Positions 1 to 8,933 of a DNA stretch of 64,000 nucleotides are shown here, piece after piece. The DNA is from Aminobacter ciceronei (GTDB taxonomy: Bacteria > Pseudomonadota > Alphaproteobacteria > Rhizobiales > Rhizobiaceae): assembly GCF_014138625.1 (NCBI RefSeq), contig NZ_JACJHY010000027.1, forward strand, positions 1 through 64,000, written 5' to 3'. How positions within the stretch are numbered: the first letter of the stretch is position 1; every line of letters starts with the position of its first letter. A program made the translations under genes and the position numbers. A model generated the notes under the pieces. That model did no database searches. It was not told the DNA's origin and saw nothing but the letters and a program-made list of their open reading frames with translations.

Positions 1-95
1 CCACCCGCTACGACAAGCGCGACGACAACTTCCTCGCTTCCGTCCAGCTTGCTTCAATCCGCATCTGGTTGCGTAGTTATGAGTCGGTCACCTAG
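1..95 (+). mobile_element. IS5-family transposase, C-terminal tail (cut by window edge)
   Basis: The plus-strand frame beginning at base 3 reads TRYDKRDDNF followed by a leucine/alanine-rich helix and ends at a TAG at 93-95. The TRYDK-x-NF-x-A pattern is the usual extreme C-terminus of IS5-group DDE transposases, just after the catalytic glutamate region. Only about 30 residues lie in the window, so the active site and terminal inverted repeat cannot be judged. The stop codon overlaps the stop codon of the convergent glycosyltransferase, so the insertion abuts that gene directly. Family assignment rests on this short motif only. Confidence 0.6.
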
Positions 96-595
96 CGCGG
101 CGCGACGACGATTTCGGCATCCAGCGTCTTCATGGCAAGTCCGCGCGCGATGCCTTCGGCGTCCGCCCCGTTGCGACCCAGAATAGCTGCCTGCTTCCTG
201 GTGATGACCAGCCCCTGCTCCAGAGCGCGCGGCCGCGACGTCACCCGTTCCCAGAACGGACGGTTGCTCGCCCGCGACCGGGTGAAGCGCGCCGCCATGG
301 TCAGCCGGCTCATGTGGCGAACAGCATCCTCGGTCCAGCCTTCGGCCAGCCGCGCGCCCGGCTCGAGCAGCAGCAGCCAGTCGCTCCTGGCCTGCGCGAT
401 GCCCGCCTGGATGCCGCCCTTGGCGAGATAGGCGCAGCCGGCATGTTCGGCGACATAATGGGTCTGGTCGGTGGAGCCGAGGTCACAGACGATCACCTCG
501 CGCACGACACCCTCGACGGCGCCGCCGACCAGCGCCGCCAGCGTGCGCGCCAGCCCCTCCTCGTCGTCCCTGGTCTCGATCAGAACGCTCAGCAT
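92..595 (-). CDS. family 2 glycosyltransferase-like protein
   Basis: A 167-residue protein. The N-terminus (LSVLIETRDDEEGLARTL) and the EVIVCDLGSTDQT segment match the nucleotide-binding half of GT-A family 2 glycosyltransferases. The usual DxD position is occupied by LEPGARL, so catalytic competence is uncertain. The protein is short for GT2 and may be a minimal or degenerate member. I chose the ATG at 595, immediately before the conserved first beta strand; in-frame ATGs at 607 and 652 would add up to 19 unconserved residues. It is divergent from the radical SAM gene. Its 3' end is overlapped by the IS5-type tail, so the C-terminus could have been altered by the insertion. Donor and acceptor are unknown. 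Confidence 0.6.
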   Translation of the reverse strand: MLSVLIETRDDEEGLARTLAALVGGAVEGVVREVIVCDLGSTDQTHYVAEHAGCAYLAKGGIQAGIAQARSDWLLLLEPGARLAEGWTEDAVRHMSRLTMAARFTRSRASNRPFWERVTSRPRALEQGLVITRKQAAILGRNGADAEGIARGLAMKTLDAEIVVAPR

Positions 596-653
596 ATCCA
601 GCCGCATATCGGAAAGCCGGCCGAAGCGCCAGCCTCGCGGCCCGGAGAACAAA

Positions 654-668
654 GTTCTTGCTTTGTTC
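654..668. promoter_or_regulatory. LexA (SOS) box
   Basis: The sequence GTTC-TTGCTTT-GTTC is an exact GTTC-N7-GTTC, the established LexA operator consensus of Alphaproteobacteria. It is also embedded in a perfect 10-bp inverted repeat (GAGAACAAAG / CTTTGTTCTC, 645-670). It lies in the divergent intergenic space, 75 bp upstream of the radical SAM start and 59 bp upstream of the glycosyltransferase start. The downstream gene belongs to the SplB/COG1533 group, which makes SOS control plausible. Regulation itself is inferred. Confidence 0.65.
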
Positions 669-742
669 TCTTTCCCAAAATAGGAATAGTTTCATGCCGA
701 ACGAATCGACGGGCGGCCTCTTTCCCTCGGGGAGATAGCGAA

Positions 743-1897
743 ATGGAACCCATCGCACGGGCCGATATTGCCGCTTTCAAGGGTGGTGGAGCCGGAATGG
801 CCAATGCCATGATCGAGGAAAGCGGCCTGCGCATCAACCATGAGCGCCGACGCGGCCGCGGTGCCGGCGTCAACCCGTCGGGGCGCTACGAGCCGGTCAG
901 CCGCCATGTCTTCGACGACGGCTGGAGCACAATCGAGGAGCTGCCGCCGTTCAAGACCGAGGTCCAGGTCGAGAAGCCGCGCACCATCATCACCCGCAAC
1001 GAGTCGCCCGACATCTCATTCGACCGCTCGATCAATCCCTATCGTGGTTGCGAGCATGGTTGCGTCTACTGTTTCGCCCGCCCCACCCACAGCTATATGG
1101 GCCTGTCGGCCGGGCTCGATTTCGAATCCAAGCTGTTTGCCAAGCCGGATGCGGCGCGACTGCTCGACCGCGAACTGTCCAAGGACGGCTACCAGCCGCG
1201 CACCATCGCCATCGGCACCAACACCGACCCCTACCAGCCGATCGAGAAGCATTGGCGCATCATGCGCGAGGTGCTCGAGGTGCTGGAAGCACGCAACCAT
1301 CCCGTCGGCATCGTCACCAAGTCGGCGATGGTCACGCGCGACATCGATATCCTCAGCCGCATGGCCGAAAAGGGCCTGGCCAAGGTGGCGCTGTCGGTGA
1401 CGACCCTCGACCGCATGCTGGCACGGACCATGGAACCGCGGGCAGCAACGCCTACCAAGCGCCTCGAGGCGATCAGGCAGCTCTCCGATGCCGGCATCCC
1501 GGTCTCGGTGATGGTGGCGCCGATCATCCCCGGCCTCACCGACCAGGAGATCGAGCGCATCCTCGACTCGGCCAAGGCCGCCGGTGCCACCAGCGCCGGC
1601 TACGTCATCCTGCGCCTGCCGCTCGAAGTCAGCCCGATCTTCAAGGACTGGCTGCTGCGCCACTATCCCGACAGCTATCGCCACGTGCTGTCGCTGATCC
1701 GCTCGATGCGCGACGGCAAGGACTACGATTCGGAGTGGGGCAAACGCATGAAGGGCAAAGGTCCCTATGCCTGGCAGATCGGCCGTCGCTTCGAGATCGC
1801 GGCCCAGCGCCTCGGCCTCAATTCGGTACGCACACCGCTGAGGACCGACCTTTTCGAGGCCGGCCCCAAGGACCAGTTGCAGCTGACGCTGCTTTGA
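743..1897 (+). CDS. PA0069-family radical SAM protein (SplB-like)
   Basis: A 384-residue radical SAM enzyme. The cluster-binding motif CEHGCVYC (Cx3Cx2C) follows NPYRG, and the next residues FARPTH are typical of the PA0069 subfamily of COG1533, which also contains spore photoproduct lyase. The rest forms the TIM-barrel core, with the [11 protein letters not shown] and VSVTT segments that recur in this group. I chose the ATG at 743 because GGGGAGAT precedes it at good spacing; an in-frame ATG at 797 is the alternative. The substrate is not known for this family, and a DNA-repair role is inferred from homology and from the LexA box upstream. It is followed by rnhB after 149 bp. Confidence 0.85.
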   Translation: MEPIARADIAAFKGGGAGMANAMIEESGLRINHERRRGRGAGVNPSGRYEPVSRHVFDDGWSTIEELPPFKTEVQVEKPRTIITRNESPDISFDRSINPYRGCEHGCVYCFARPTHSYMGLSAGLDFESKLFAKPDAARLLDRELSKDGYQPRTIAIGTNTDPYQPIEKHWRIMREVLEVLEARNHPVGIVTKSAMVTRDIDILSRMAEKGLAKVALSVTTLDRMLARTMEPRAATPTKRLEAIRQLSDAGIPVSVMVAPIIPGLTDQEIERILDSAKAAGATSAGYVILRLPLEVSPIFKDWLLRHYPDSYRHVLSLIRSMRDGKDYDSEWGKRMKGKGPYAWQIGRRFEIAAQRLGLNSVRTPLRTDLFEAGPKDQLQLTLL

Positions 1898-2046
1898 ACA
1901 TTTGGGCGGGCATCGTCGTCCGCCCGTGCAAGAGATTCCGTCCGGCCGTTCCCCGTGGCCAGTTGACGGTGCCTTCCCGGACCGCCGCCCTAATCGGCCG
2001 GGAAGGACTTGCGGAGGATCGGGGCCGATGCGAGCATCGCCGCACT

Positions 2047-2697
2047 ATGGCTCGCCCGCGCTCCGATTCTCCGCCCCTGTTCGAATTCATCGACAAGCCC
2101 GACTTCGCCTTCGAAACGAAAGCGATATCGGGCGGCCTGTGGCCATGCGCCGGCCTCGACGAAGCCGGACGCGGGCCGCTCGCCGGGCCGGTTGTCGCAG
2201 CCGCTGTCGTGCTCGACCCCGGCAACATTCCTTCAGGGCTGGATGATTCCAAGCGCCTCACCGCCGCCCAGCGCGACGCGCTGTTCGACGAGGTGCTGCG
2301 CAAGGCTCTTGGCGTCGCCGTGGCGTCGGTTTCGGCCGACAGCATCGACCGCAGCGATATCCGCAAGGCGAGCCTGGAAGCGATGCGGCGGGCGCTGGCG
2401 GGCCTGCCTATGGCCGCCAAATCGGCCCTTGCCGACGGCCGCGACGTGCCGCCCGGCCTCGCCTGCACCTGCCGCGCCCTGGTCAAGGGCGACCAGCGCT
2501 CGCAATCCATCGCCGCCGCCTCGATCGTTGCCAAGGTCACGCGCGACCGCATGATGTCGGTCTGCGGCTCGAACGACAACCGCTACGGCTTCGAAGTTCA
2601 TATGGGCTACGCCACCGCCCGTCACCGGGCGGCGATTGTCGAGCACGGTGCATCGCTTCGCCTGCACCGCATTTCGTTCGCCCCGTTCAGGGACTAG
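2047..2697 (+). CDS. rnhB: ribonuclease HII
   Basis: A 216-residue RNase HII, which cuts the RNA strand of RNA-DNA hybrids and removes single misincorporated ribonucleotides. The signature [15 protein letters not shown] carries the first Asp and Glu metal ligands. The third acidic residue lies in [10 protein letters not shown] and the fourth in KVTRDR, preceded by [10 protein letters not shown]. The reading frame is open far upstream, but homology starts shortly after the ATG at 2047. A stretch of about 40 residues before the first motif (DKPDFAFE...) is the N-terminal extension usual in rhizobial RNase HII. It is on the same strand as the radical SAM gene but separated by 149 bp, so it may have its own promoter. 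Confidence 0.93.
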   Translation: MARPRSDSPPLFEFIDKPDFAFETKAISGGLWPCAGLDEAGRGPLAGPVVAAAVVLDPGNIPSGLDDSKRLTAAQRDALFDEVLRKALGVAVASVSADSIDRSDIRKASLEAMRRALAGLPMAAKSALADGRDVPPGLACTCRALVKGDQRSQSIAAASIVAKVTRDRMMSVCGSNDNRYGFEVHMGYATARHRAAIVEHGASLRLHRISFAPFRD

Positions 2698-2719
2698 CCA
2701 CGGCAGAAACGCTTGGCGC

Positions 2720-3106
2720 CTAACCCTGCCCACTCTGAAGCGGCGACGTCCCGAGCCTGACGTCAAGTTCGGCAAGATCCGCAACGAACCAGATCGACTT
2801 GCCCTTGTTGGTCTCGCGCACGAAGTCACGCAGCGCACCGCTTGCTTCCAGCGCCTGCGTGATGTCGCCGACGATCGCGCAGCCCAGGCCGTAATTCACA
2901 AACTTCTGAAACACCTCGCCAGCAATGCCGGTGCTGAGCTTGAGAAAATCCGGGGCAAGCCTTTCCACGGGGATGGCGAGGACTTCGGCCTCGTTCGACC
3001 ACGCCTCGCTGATAAAGTCATTGGCGTCGCTGGGCGCGCGCAGCAACGAGCCGCTCCGGCTGAAAAGAAGCACGCGGGATTTGCCGATTTCGACGATCTG
3101 GGTCAT
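2720..3106 (-). CDS. DUF4180 family protein
   Basis: A 128-residue protein with the DUF4180 pattern: a short beta-rich N-terminus, then LKLSTGIAGEVFQKFVNYG, AIVGDI and SGALRDFVRETNKG. The family has no established biochemical function. It has no signal peptide or membrane segment and is probably cytosolic. It converges on rnhB with 22 bp between the stops. It lies on the same strand as, and downstream of, the F0 operon, but the strong terminator at 3202-3232 separates them. It probably has its own promoter in the roughly 95 bp before that terminator. Confidence 0.8.
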   Translation of the reverse strand: MTQIVEIGKSRVLLFSRSGSLLRAPSDANDFISEAWSNEAEVLAIPVERLAPDFLKLSTGIAGEVFQKFVNYGLGCAIVGDITQALEASGALRDFVRETNKGKSIWFVADLAELDVRLGTSPLQSGQG

Positions 3107-3201
3107 GTGACCCGGCTAGCAGCGGCCGCGGCAAGGTGCAAGCCGCACCGGAGCAGCTCCTGCCAAACGAAAGACAGTCGCCCTTGGCTATCCTGAAAAC
3201 A

Positions 3202-3232
3202 AAAAAGCCGCCGGAAATTCCAGCGGCTTTTT
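3202..3232 (-). terminator. rho-independent terminator of the F0 operon
   Basis: AAAAAGCCGC and GCGGCTTTTT form a 10-bp stem around an inner GGAA/TTCC stem. The A-run on one side becomes a T-run when read on either strand, so it can act in both directions. It sits 40 bp past the stop of the b subunit gene. Confidence 0.8.
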
Positions 3233-3271
3233 CAAATCTGCCCGGCTGCCTGACTTAATTGGCGGCTCGAC

Positions 3272-3751
3272 TTAGTTGAGCTTGGCCTTCAATTCCTGAA
3301 CCGAGCCCTTGAACAGGTCGGCATTGGTCTTGGCGTCGGCCTTGCCGGCGAAGATCTGGCGAGCTGCCTCGACCGCGAGGTCGACAGCATTGGCGCGAAC
3401 TTCGTTGACGGCGTCGCGTTCGGCCTGGCCAATCTTGAGCTCGGCAAGTGCGGTCCGGCGAGCAACGTACTCTTCGGTCTTCTTATGCGCTTCTTCGGCG
3501 AGAAGGCCAGCTTCGCGCTTGGCCAGATCGACGATGTCGGCGGCCTCCTTCTCGGCTTCCTTGCGCTTGCGCTGGTACTCGGCGAGCAGCTGCTGGGCTT
3601 CTTCACGAAGCTTGCGTGCGTCTTCGAGTTCGGCGCGGATGCGTTCGGCGCGCTCGTCGAGCGACTTCGAAAGCATGCCCGGCACCTTCAGGTACAGGAC
3701 GACACCGACGAAGATGACGAGAGCGACTGTGGCCCAGAATGTTGCGTCCAT
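3272..3751 (-). CDS. atpF: ATP synthase F0 subunit b
   Basis: A 159-residue peripheral-stalk subunit. One N-terminal membrane helix (about residues 3-22, FWATVALVIFVGVVLYL) is followed by a long charged heptad coiled coil rich in Glu, Arg and Ala that forms the stator linking F0 to F1. Alphaproteobacteria carry two b-type subunits; this is the one at the end of the operon. It starts 10 bp after the b' gene, pointing to coupled translation. F1 genes are not in this window, in line with the separated F0/F1 operons of rhizobia. Confidence 0.93.
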   Translation of the reverse strand: MDATFWATVALVIFVGVVLYLKVPGMLSKSLDERAERIRAELEDARKLREEAQQLLAEYQRKRKEAEKEAADIVDLAKREAGLLAEEAHKKTEEYVARRTALAELKIGQAERDAVNEVRANAVDLAVEAARQIFAGKADAKTNADLFKGSVQELKAKLN

Positions 3752-3761
3752 GGCCCCTCTC

Positions 3762-4361
3762 CTACTTGCTCGCTGCCTTGACGGCGGCGGCGATGTCAGC
3801 CTTGTCGACCTTGCCTGCGCCCAGTGCCTGGACGATCGCGGCAGCGGTGTCCTCGGCGATGGTGCCCACTTCCTTCATGGCATTGGCCTTGATGGTAGCG
3901 ATGCGTGCTTCCGCAGCGGTCAGCTTCTGGTCGAGCCCGGCTTCGACTTCCTTGCGCTTGGCTTCGGCTTCCGCCTTGGCCTCGTCGCGTGCTTCCTGGC
4001 CGATGGCGTTTGCCCTGGCCTTGGCCTCGGCAAGCTCCTGCTCGTATGCGGCAACCGCCGCATCCGCCTCGGACTTCATCCGGGCAGCCTGGTCGAGATC
4101 CCCGGCGATGCGATCGCGGCGCACCTCGAGGATGCCGCCGACACGCGGCAGCACGACGTTCTTCAGGAAGAGATAGAACAGGCCGAAGGTGATCGCGAGC
4201 CAGAGCAGCTGCGACGGATAGTTCGACGTATCGAAAGGCGGAAACAACCCACCACCGCCATGCTCCGCACCCGTTTCGGTGTGCGCAGTGGTGGCGTCGG
4301 TAGAATGAGCTTCCCCGGCCGCAGGTGCGACTTCCTCGGCGTAACCCGGCGTGACAAACAT
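3762..4361 (-). CDS. atpF': ATP synthase F0 subunit b'
   Basis: A 199-residue second b-type stalk subunit. The first roughly 45 residues are Ala/Glu/His-rich and start with MFVTPGYAEEV, an extension common in rhizobial b' proteins. The membrane helix follows (LLWLAITFGLFYLFLKNVVL), then RVGGILEVRRDRIAGDL and a long Ala-Glu coiled coil. It pairs with atpF as a heterodimeric stator. It lies between atpE (62-bp gap) and atpF (10-bp gap) on the same strand. Databases may use the symbol atpG or atpF2 for this gene. Confidence 0.92.
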   Translation of the reverse strand: MFVTPGYAEEVAPAAGEAHSTDATTAHTETGAEHGGGGLFPPFDTSNYPSQLLWLAITFGLFYLFLKNVVLPRVGGILEVRRDRIAGDLDQAARMKSEADAAVAAYEQELAEAKARANAIGQEARDEAKAEAEAKRKEVEAGLDQKLTAAEARIATIKANAMKEVGTIAEDTAAAIVQALGAGKVDKADIAAAVKAASK

Positions 4362-4422
4362 CTCTATCCCCTGTCATCCCACCGGCCGCAACACGCGGCC
4401 GGTCAACTCGCTTGCGCGGCTC

Positions 4423-4647
4423 TTATGCGAAGAGCAGGAGCAGAGCGACGAGGAGCGAGAAGATGCCCAGAGCTTCGGTAACGGCGAAGCCGAAGATCAG
4501 GCGGCCGAACTGGCCGTCAGCTGCCGACGGGTTGCGCAGGGCGCCCGACAGGTAGTTACCGAAAATGGTGCCCAGGCCGATGCCTGCGCCGCCCATGCCG
4601 AGACAAGCGATGCCTGCGCCGATTGCCTTTGCTGCTTCAACTTCCAT
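4423..4647 (-). CDS. atpE: ATP synthase F0 subunit c
   Basis: A 74-residue hairpin of two membrane helices forming the proton-turning c-ring. Helix 1 contains the packed GxGxGxG-type face ([14 protein letters not shown]). The polar loop is RNPSA. Helix 2 contains the proton-binding Glu in [14 protein letters not shown]. The ATG at 4647 is chosen because AAGGAG precedes it at correct spacing and the protein then has the normal family length; an upstream in-frame start would add 14 unconserved residues. It is followed by b' and preceded by atpB. Confidence 0.95.
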   Translation of the reverse strand: MEVEAAKAIGAGIACLGMGGAGIGLGTIFGNYLSGALRNPSAADGQFGRLIFGFAVTEALGIFSLLVALLLLFA

Positions 4648-4711
4648 TGTCCAACTCCTTGTGGATCGAAATTTAGTTGCGGTATCCAAGACGGCGGCAG
4701 CCGCCGTCGAA

Positions 4712-5461
4712 TTAGTGGCCCGGGTGCAGGGCGTCGTTGAGGTACATGCAGGTCAGCACCGCAAACACATAGGCCTGCAGGAACGCGACCAGGACTTCCA
4801 GGCCGGTGATCGCGACCGTCATGAACAGCGGCAGGATCGAGCCGACGACGCCGACAGCACCGAATGCGCTGAGCGAAGTGACGAAACCAGCGAAAACCTT
4901 GAGCGTGATGTGGCCGGCCAGCATGTTGGCGAACAGACGAACCGACAGGCTGATCGGACGCGACAGGAATGAGATCACTTCGATCAGGACGACCAGCGGC
5001 ACCAGGATGCCAGGCACACCGTGCGGGACGAAGAGTTTCAGGAAGCCAAAACCGTGCTTCATGAAGCCGTAGACGATGACCGTACCGATGACCAGCAGCG
5101 CCAGCGCGAAGGTGACGATGAGATGGCTGGTGACGGTGAAGAAGTAAGGGAACAGGCCGATCAGGTTGGCGACGAGCACGAACATGAACAGCGAAAACAC
5201 CAGCGGGAAGAAACGCATGCCCTGAGAACCCGCCGCGTCTCGTAGCATCGAGGCGACAAATTCGTAAGACATCTCCGAAACCGACTGCAGGCGGCTCGGC
5301 ACCAGGCCGCGGCTCGACGTCGTCAGGAACAGGAAGGCGCTGGCGGCGACCACGGTGGCAACCATGAAGGCGGACGAGTTGGTGAAGGAGAAGTCGAGGC
5401 CGCCGATCTCGATCGGAATCAATTTCGAGATCTGAAACTGATGAATTGGATCGTTGGCCAC
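4712..5461 (-). CDS. atpB: ATP synthase F0 subunit a
   Basis: A 249-residue integral membrane subunit that carries the proton half-channels. About five to six hydrophobic helices are visible. The essential arginine lies in [22 protein letters not shown], the invariant helix-4 signature. The start is a GTG at 5461 ([16 protein letters not shown]), matching the usual rhizobial N-terminus. It lies 39 bp after atpI and 64 bp before atpE, in the standard I-B-E-b'-b order. Confidence 0.95.
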   Translation of the reverse strand: MANDPIHQFQISKLIPIEIGGLDFSFTNSSAFMVATVVAASAFLFLTTSSRGLVPSRLQSVSEMSYEFVASMLRDAAGSQGMRFFPLVFSLFMFVLVANLIGLFPYFFTVTSHLIVTFALALLVIGTVIVYGFMKHGFGFLKLFVPHGVPGILVPLVVLIEVISFLSRPISLSVRLFANMLAGHITLKVFAGFVTSLSAFGAVGVVGSILPLFMTVAITGLEVLVAFLQAYVFAVLTCMYLNDALHPGH

Positions 5462-5500
5462 GCTGGCCCCCCTTCGCCTAAATTGCGCCTTGCGGCGCTG

Positions 5501-5911
5501 CTATTTCTTTTCCGGTTCGTCCGACGTCTTGTCGGGCGACCTGATACCGGCCTCAGTAACCATTCCTGCCGAACGCAGGACATTGAGTACACCGGCGCCG
5601 AAGCCGAGCAGCAGAAACACGATCAAGCCCCATGGCGACGTGCCTGCCATCCGATCGATGATCCACCCCAGACCGACACCAACCGCGATCCCGGCGATGA
5701 ACTCGCTGGACAGCTTGAGTGCCTGACCGTAGCCGGTCACACCATTCGACCCTGTACTCTTTTCCCCCTCGCGGGCAGTCTGGCGTCTTGTCGCAAGCGT
5801 TGCTTCAAGCTGTTGCCGACGGCGCTCGAGTTCGTCGTCGCGGTGATCGTTCTCGGCTCGATTTTCAGGCCGGGAGTTTCCATTTCCGCCTGGGCCCGAA
5901 GGCTTGGCCAT
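5501..5911 (-). CDS. atpI: ATP synthase accessory protein I
   Basis: A 136-residue AtpI, an assembly helper for the c-ring and a possible Mg/Ca carrier. The N-terminal half is hydrophilic with a charged helix (DDELERRRQQLEATLATRR). Two membrane helices follow, the first with IAGIAVGVGLGWIIDRM and the second with WGLIVFLLLGFGAGVLNVL, the usual AtpI pair. I chose the ATG at 5911 (MAKPSGPGG); an upstream in-frame ATG at 5995 would add 28 unlike residues. It is the first gene of the F0 operon, so the promoter should lie in the roughly 240 bp between it and the cell-wall hydrolase gene. Confidence 0.9.
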   Translation of the reverse strand: MAKPSGPGGNGNSRPENRAENDHRDDELERRRQQLEATLATRRQTAREGEKSTGSNGVTGYGQALKLSSEFIAGIAVGVGLGWIIDRMAGTSPWGLIVFLLLGFGAGVLNVLRSAGMVTEAGIRSPDKTSDEPEKK

Positions 5912-6150
5912 TGCAAACTCCCACCCGGTCCGAGCGTATCCGTTCGTCCGCTTCAAAGTCGCCGGCAACATAGTTAGAGGGCCCCTGCCCGTCAAGCCAC
6001 GGGGAGGCCCATCTAACTAAGTATTTTATGTAGGAAAATCAGCTAGTTGTCGAAGTGCGACATCCTGCCCGTGGCTCCGCTCGGTGATCGCCCGCCGAAT
6101 CCGCGTGCAATCCGGCGACTGGCCGACTCCATGAGCCCGGCCGGAAGCGA

Positions 6151-7338
6151 TCAGCTCCAGCCGCCGCCATAGGTGCGGTAGAAGATGTGCAGGCCGATCT
6201 TGGTCATCTTCTTCATGCCGCGCGCCCAGCCGGGATTCACGTAGTTGGCGTAGTAGTGGGTCGAGGAGCCGACTTCCGGGATGAAGATCTTTCCGGCGGT
6301 CACCGCCATGGCGACGTCCTGCGCGGTCTTGTAGTGCGAGGGACTGGTGACGCGGTCCTTGATGCCGTCGCAGGCAAACGAGAACTGGCAGCGGTTGAAC
6401 CAGCCGTCATTCTGATAAACGACGCCGCAGATGGTTCCGGGATAGGCCGGGTTGCGGACGCGGTTGAGGATGACCTGGGCGACCGCTGCCTGGCCGCGCA
6501 CCGATTCTCCGCGCGCCTCGAAGTAGATACCGTTGGCGAGGCAGGCCTGCTCGGCCTTGGAGAAGACGCCTGCCGGCAGCGGATTGGCCAGCCACCAGTG
6601 GTCGCCCTTGCCCATCGGCGGGATGAAGCGGCCGCCGGCCTCGTCGTCGTCGCGCAGCAGCGCCTCGAAGGGCGAGGCCTTGGCATAGTCGGGCGCGGCC
6701 GGTGCGTAAGCTGTCGCCAGGATGTCGGCCTTGTCGTTGTTGACCAGCGAGGCCAACATGGCCGGCACGCCGCGCGTCGCGCGCTTTTCGGTTTCCTTGA
6801 CGTGGAAGGAGCCGGCGATCTGGACTTCCTTGCCCTTGATCGCGGGCTTGGCGAAGGTCAGCTTGAGGCCGCTGTCGAGGGCGGGGCGCAGAAGCGAACT
6901 GGTGCGCTCGAATACCGAGCCGGCGGTGAAGTTCTTCGGCGGACTGACCCTTGAGATGTTGACGATGCGGGCCTTCTTGTCGACGCGGACGATGCGGTCC
7001 TCGTCAGGCAGGTCGGACGACCCGAACTTCTTGCCGCGAAACGCGACGGTGCCGACACCGGCGATCTTGACGCCCGAGCCCGAGATCGGACCGGTGATGA
7101 TGCCGTCGACGAACGGCATTTCAGCGGCATGGACCGAGCCGGCGGCAGCTTTCTCGACATAAGCGCCCCAGCGCGTGTCCTTGTTCTCAAGGCCGGAGAC
7201 GAGGCTGGTCATGTCCTGATAGGCGGCAACGGTGGGAAAGCCGAGCCAGATGCCCAGGCCGATGACGGCCGGCGCCAGGAACGAACGTCTTCCCTCGCGG
7301 GCAGCAGCAAACCGCCGCTTCACAACACCTCGATGCAC
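6151..7338 (-). CDS. SleB-type cell-wall hydrolase
   Basis: A 395-residue envelope protein. A basic N-terminus and one membrane helix (FLAPAVIGLGIWLGF, about residues 20-40) act as an anchor or signal. A roughly 220-residue spacer without a recognised domain follows. The C-terminal third is a Hydrolase_2/SleB domain: CLANGIYFEARGE with the catalytic Glu, then GQAAVAQVILNRV, QFSFACDG and THYYANYVNPGW. Such enzymes cleave peptidoglycan glycan strands. The start is a GTG at 7338 with CTGGAGAG upstream. CtrA-like half sites (TTAACCTT at 7388, GTTAACG at 7404) lie upstream, which would suit cell-cycle control, but this is weak evidence. Confidence 0.85.
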   Translation of the reverse strand: MHRGVVKRRFAAAREGRRSFLAPAVIGLGIWLGFPTVAAYQDMTSLVSGLENKDTRWGAYVEKAAAGSVHAAEMPFVDGIITGPISGSGVKIAGVGTVAFRGKKFGSSDLPDEDRIVRVDKKARIVNISRVSPPKNFTAGSVFERTSSLLRPALDSGLKLTFAKPAIKGKEVQIAGSFHVKETEKRATRGVPAMLASLVNNDKADILATAYAPAAPDYAKASPFEALLRDDDEAGGRFIPPMGKGDHWWLANPLPAGVFSKAEQACLANGIYFEARGESVRGQAAVAQVILNRVRNPAYPGTICGVVYQNDGWFNRCQFSFACDGIKDRVTSPSHYKTAQDVAMAVTAGKIFIPEVGSSTHYYANYVNPGWARGMKKMTKIGLHIFYRTYGGGWS

Positions 7339-7452
7339 GGAAACTCTCCAGGACGCAACACACCCTACTGGAGAGGAAAATGATGCATTAACCTTGATGG
7401 AGCGTTAACGGGCGCAACCTTGGCGCAATGCAACAAGGGGCGGGCGCAATGC

Positions 7453-7479
7453 AAAAAGGGCCCGCTTGCGCGAGCCCTT
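7453..7479 (-). terminator. rho-independent terminator after der
   Basis: On the minus strand AAGGGC-T-CGC, a GCAA tetraloop and GCG-G-GCCCTT form a 10-bp stem followed by five T. It begins 7 bp past the der stop codon. Confidence 0.85.
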
Positions 7480-7486
7480 CGATGTT

Positions 7487-8923
7487 TCATTTCTTTTTCT
7501 TGGCCCGCCCGGCGAACGGGTTGTCAGAAGCGCGCAGCGCCATGCGGATCGGCACGCCGGGCATGTTGAAGGCGTCGCGCAGGTTGTTGACCAGATAGCG
7601 CACATAGGACTGCGGCATCACGTCGGGGCGCGAGCAGGACAGGACGAAGCCAGGCGGCCGGGTCTTTGCCTGGGTGATGTACTTGATCTTGAGCCGGCGG
7701 CCGGCGACGGCGGGCGGCGGATGATGGGCGAGGATGCCCTCGAGCCAGCGGTTGAGCTTGCCGGTCGAGACACGGCTGTTCCAGACCCGGTGCGTCTTCA
7801 TCACCGCGTCCATCAGCTTTTCCAGCCCGCGGCCGGTCTCCGCCGACATCGGCACTGCCTGCAGGCCACGCGCCTGCGGCAACAGCCGCTCGGTCTTCTC
7901 GCGCAGTTCGGCCAGCGTCTCCTGCGGCTTGTCGATGAGATCCCACTTGTTGAAGGCGATGACCGGCGCCCTGCCCTCGCGGATGATCAGGTCGGCGATC
8001 TGCAGGTCCTGCTTCTCGAACGGAATCGTCGCATCGAGCACGATGATGACGATCTCGGCAAAGCGGATGGCGCGCAGGCCGTCCTGCACCGACAGCTTCT
8101 CGAGCTTTTCCTGGACCTTGGCCTTGCGGCGCATACCGGCCGTATCGAACATCTTGATGCTGCGACCCTGCCAGTCCCAGTCGACCGAGATCGAATCGCG
8201 GGTGATGCCGGCCTCGGGCCCGGTGAGCAGGCGTTCCTCGCCGATCAGCGCATTGATCAGCGTCGACTTGCCGGCATTGGGCCGGCCCACGACGGCGATG
8301 CGCAGCGGCTTGGTCTCGTCATAGGCGGGCGCCTCCTCGGCGTCAGGATCGGCGATGTCCTCGCCGATCAGCACGTCGCTTTCGGCGATGTCGCCGGTCT
8401 CGTCCTCGTCATCGGCGAAAACGACGTCCTTGCCGAGGGCTTCGACGACGGCGTCGCGCAGGTCGGGCATGCCAAGACCATGCTCGGCCGAGATCTGCAC
8501 CGGTTCGCCGATGCCGAGCTCCCACGCTTCGAGCGCGCCGCCCTGGGCACCGCGCGCCTCGGATTTGTTGGCGACGAGCACCACCGGCTTGCCGGACCGG
8601 CGCACGATCTCGACGAAGGTACGGTCGTCTGGCGTGAGACCCGCCTTGGCGTCGACCATGAAGAAGATGAGATCGGCTTCCTTGATGGCGATCTCGGTCT
8701 GCGCCCGCATGCGGCCCTGGAGGGTTGCCGCGCCCGCATCCTCGAAGCCGGCCGTGTCGATGACGTCGAAGACGAGATCGTAGAGCTTGGCCGCATGCAC
8801 ACGGCGGTCGCGCGTCACGCCGGGCGTGTCGTCGACAAGGGCGATCTTCTTTCCAACCAGGCGGTTGAAAAGGGTGGATTTGCCGACGTTGGGCCGGCCG
8901 ATTATCGCGATCTTGAAAGCCAT
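7487..8923 (-). CDS. der: GTPase Der (EngA), ribosome assembly
   Basis: A 478-residue GTPase with two tandem G domains, required for 50S subunit maturation. The first domain starts at residue 2 with P-loop GRPNVGKST, then [16 protein letters not shown] and NKSE. The second starts near residue 210 with GRPNAGKST, then [10 protein letters not shown] and NKWDLID. The C-terminal KH-like domain ends in a lysine-rich tail. It starts 10 bp downstream of the TPR membrane protein, so the two are probably co-transcribed, and a good terminator follows. Confidence 0.96.
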   Translation of the reverse strand: MAFKIAIIGRPNVGKSTLFNRLVGKKIALVDDTPGVTRDRRVHAAKLYDLVFDVIDTAGFEDAGAATLQGRMRAQTEIAIKEADLIFFMVDAKAGLTPDDRTFVEIVRRSGKPVVLVANKSEARGAQGGALEAWELGIGEPVQISAEHGLGMPDLRDAVVEALGKDVVFADDEDETGDIAESDVLIGEDIADPDAEEAPAYDETKPLRIAVVGRPNAGKSTLINALIGEERLLTGPEAGITRDSISVDWDWQGRSIKMFDTAGMRRKAKVQEKLEKLSVQDGLRAIRFAEIVIIVLDATIPFEKQDLQIADLIIREGRAPVIAFNKWDLIDKPQETLAELREKTERLLPQARGLQAVPMSAETGRGLEKLMDAVMKTHRVWNSRVSTGKLNRWLEGILAHHPPPAVAGRRLKIKYITQAKTRPPGFVLSCSRPDVMPQSYVRYLVNNLRDAFNMPGVPIRMALRASDNPFAGRAKKKK

Positions 8924-8933
8924 CGGGCCCGCA

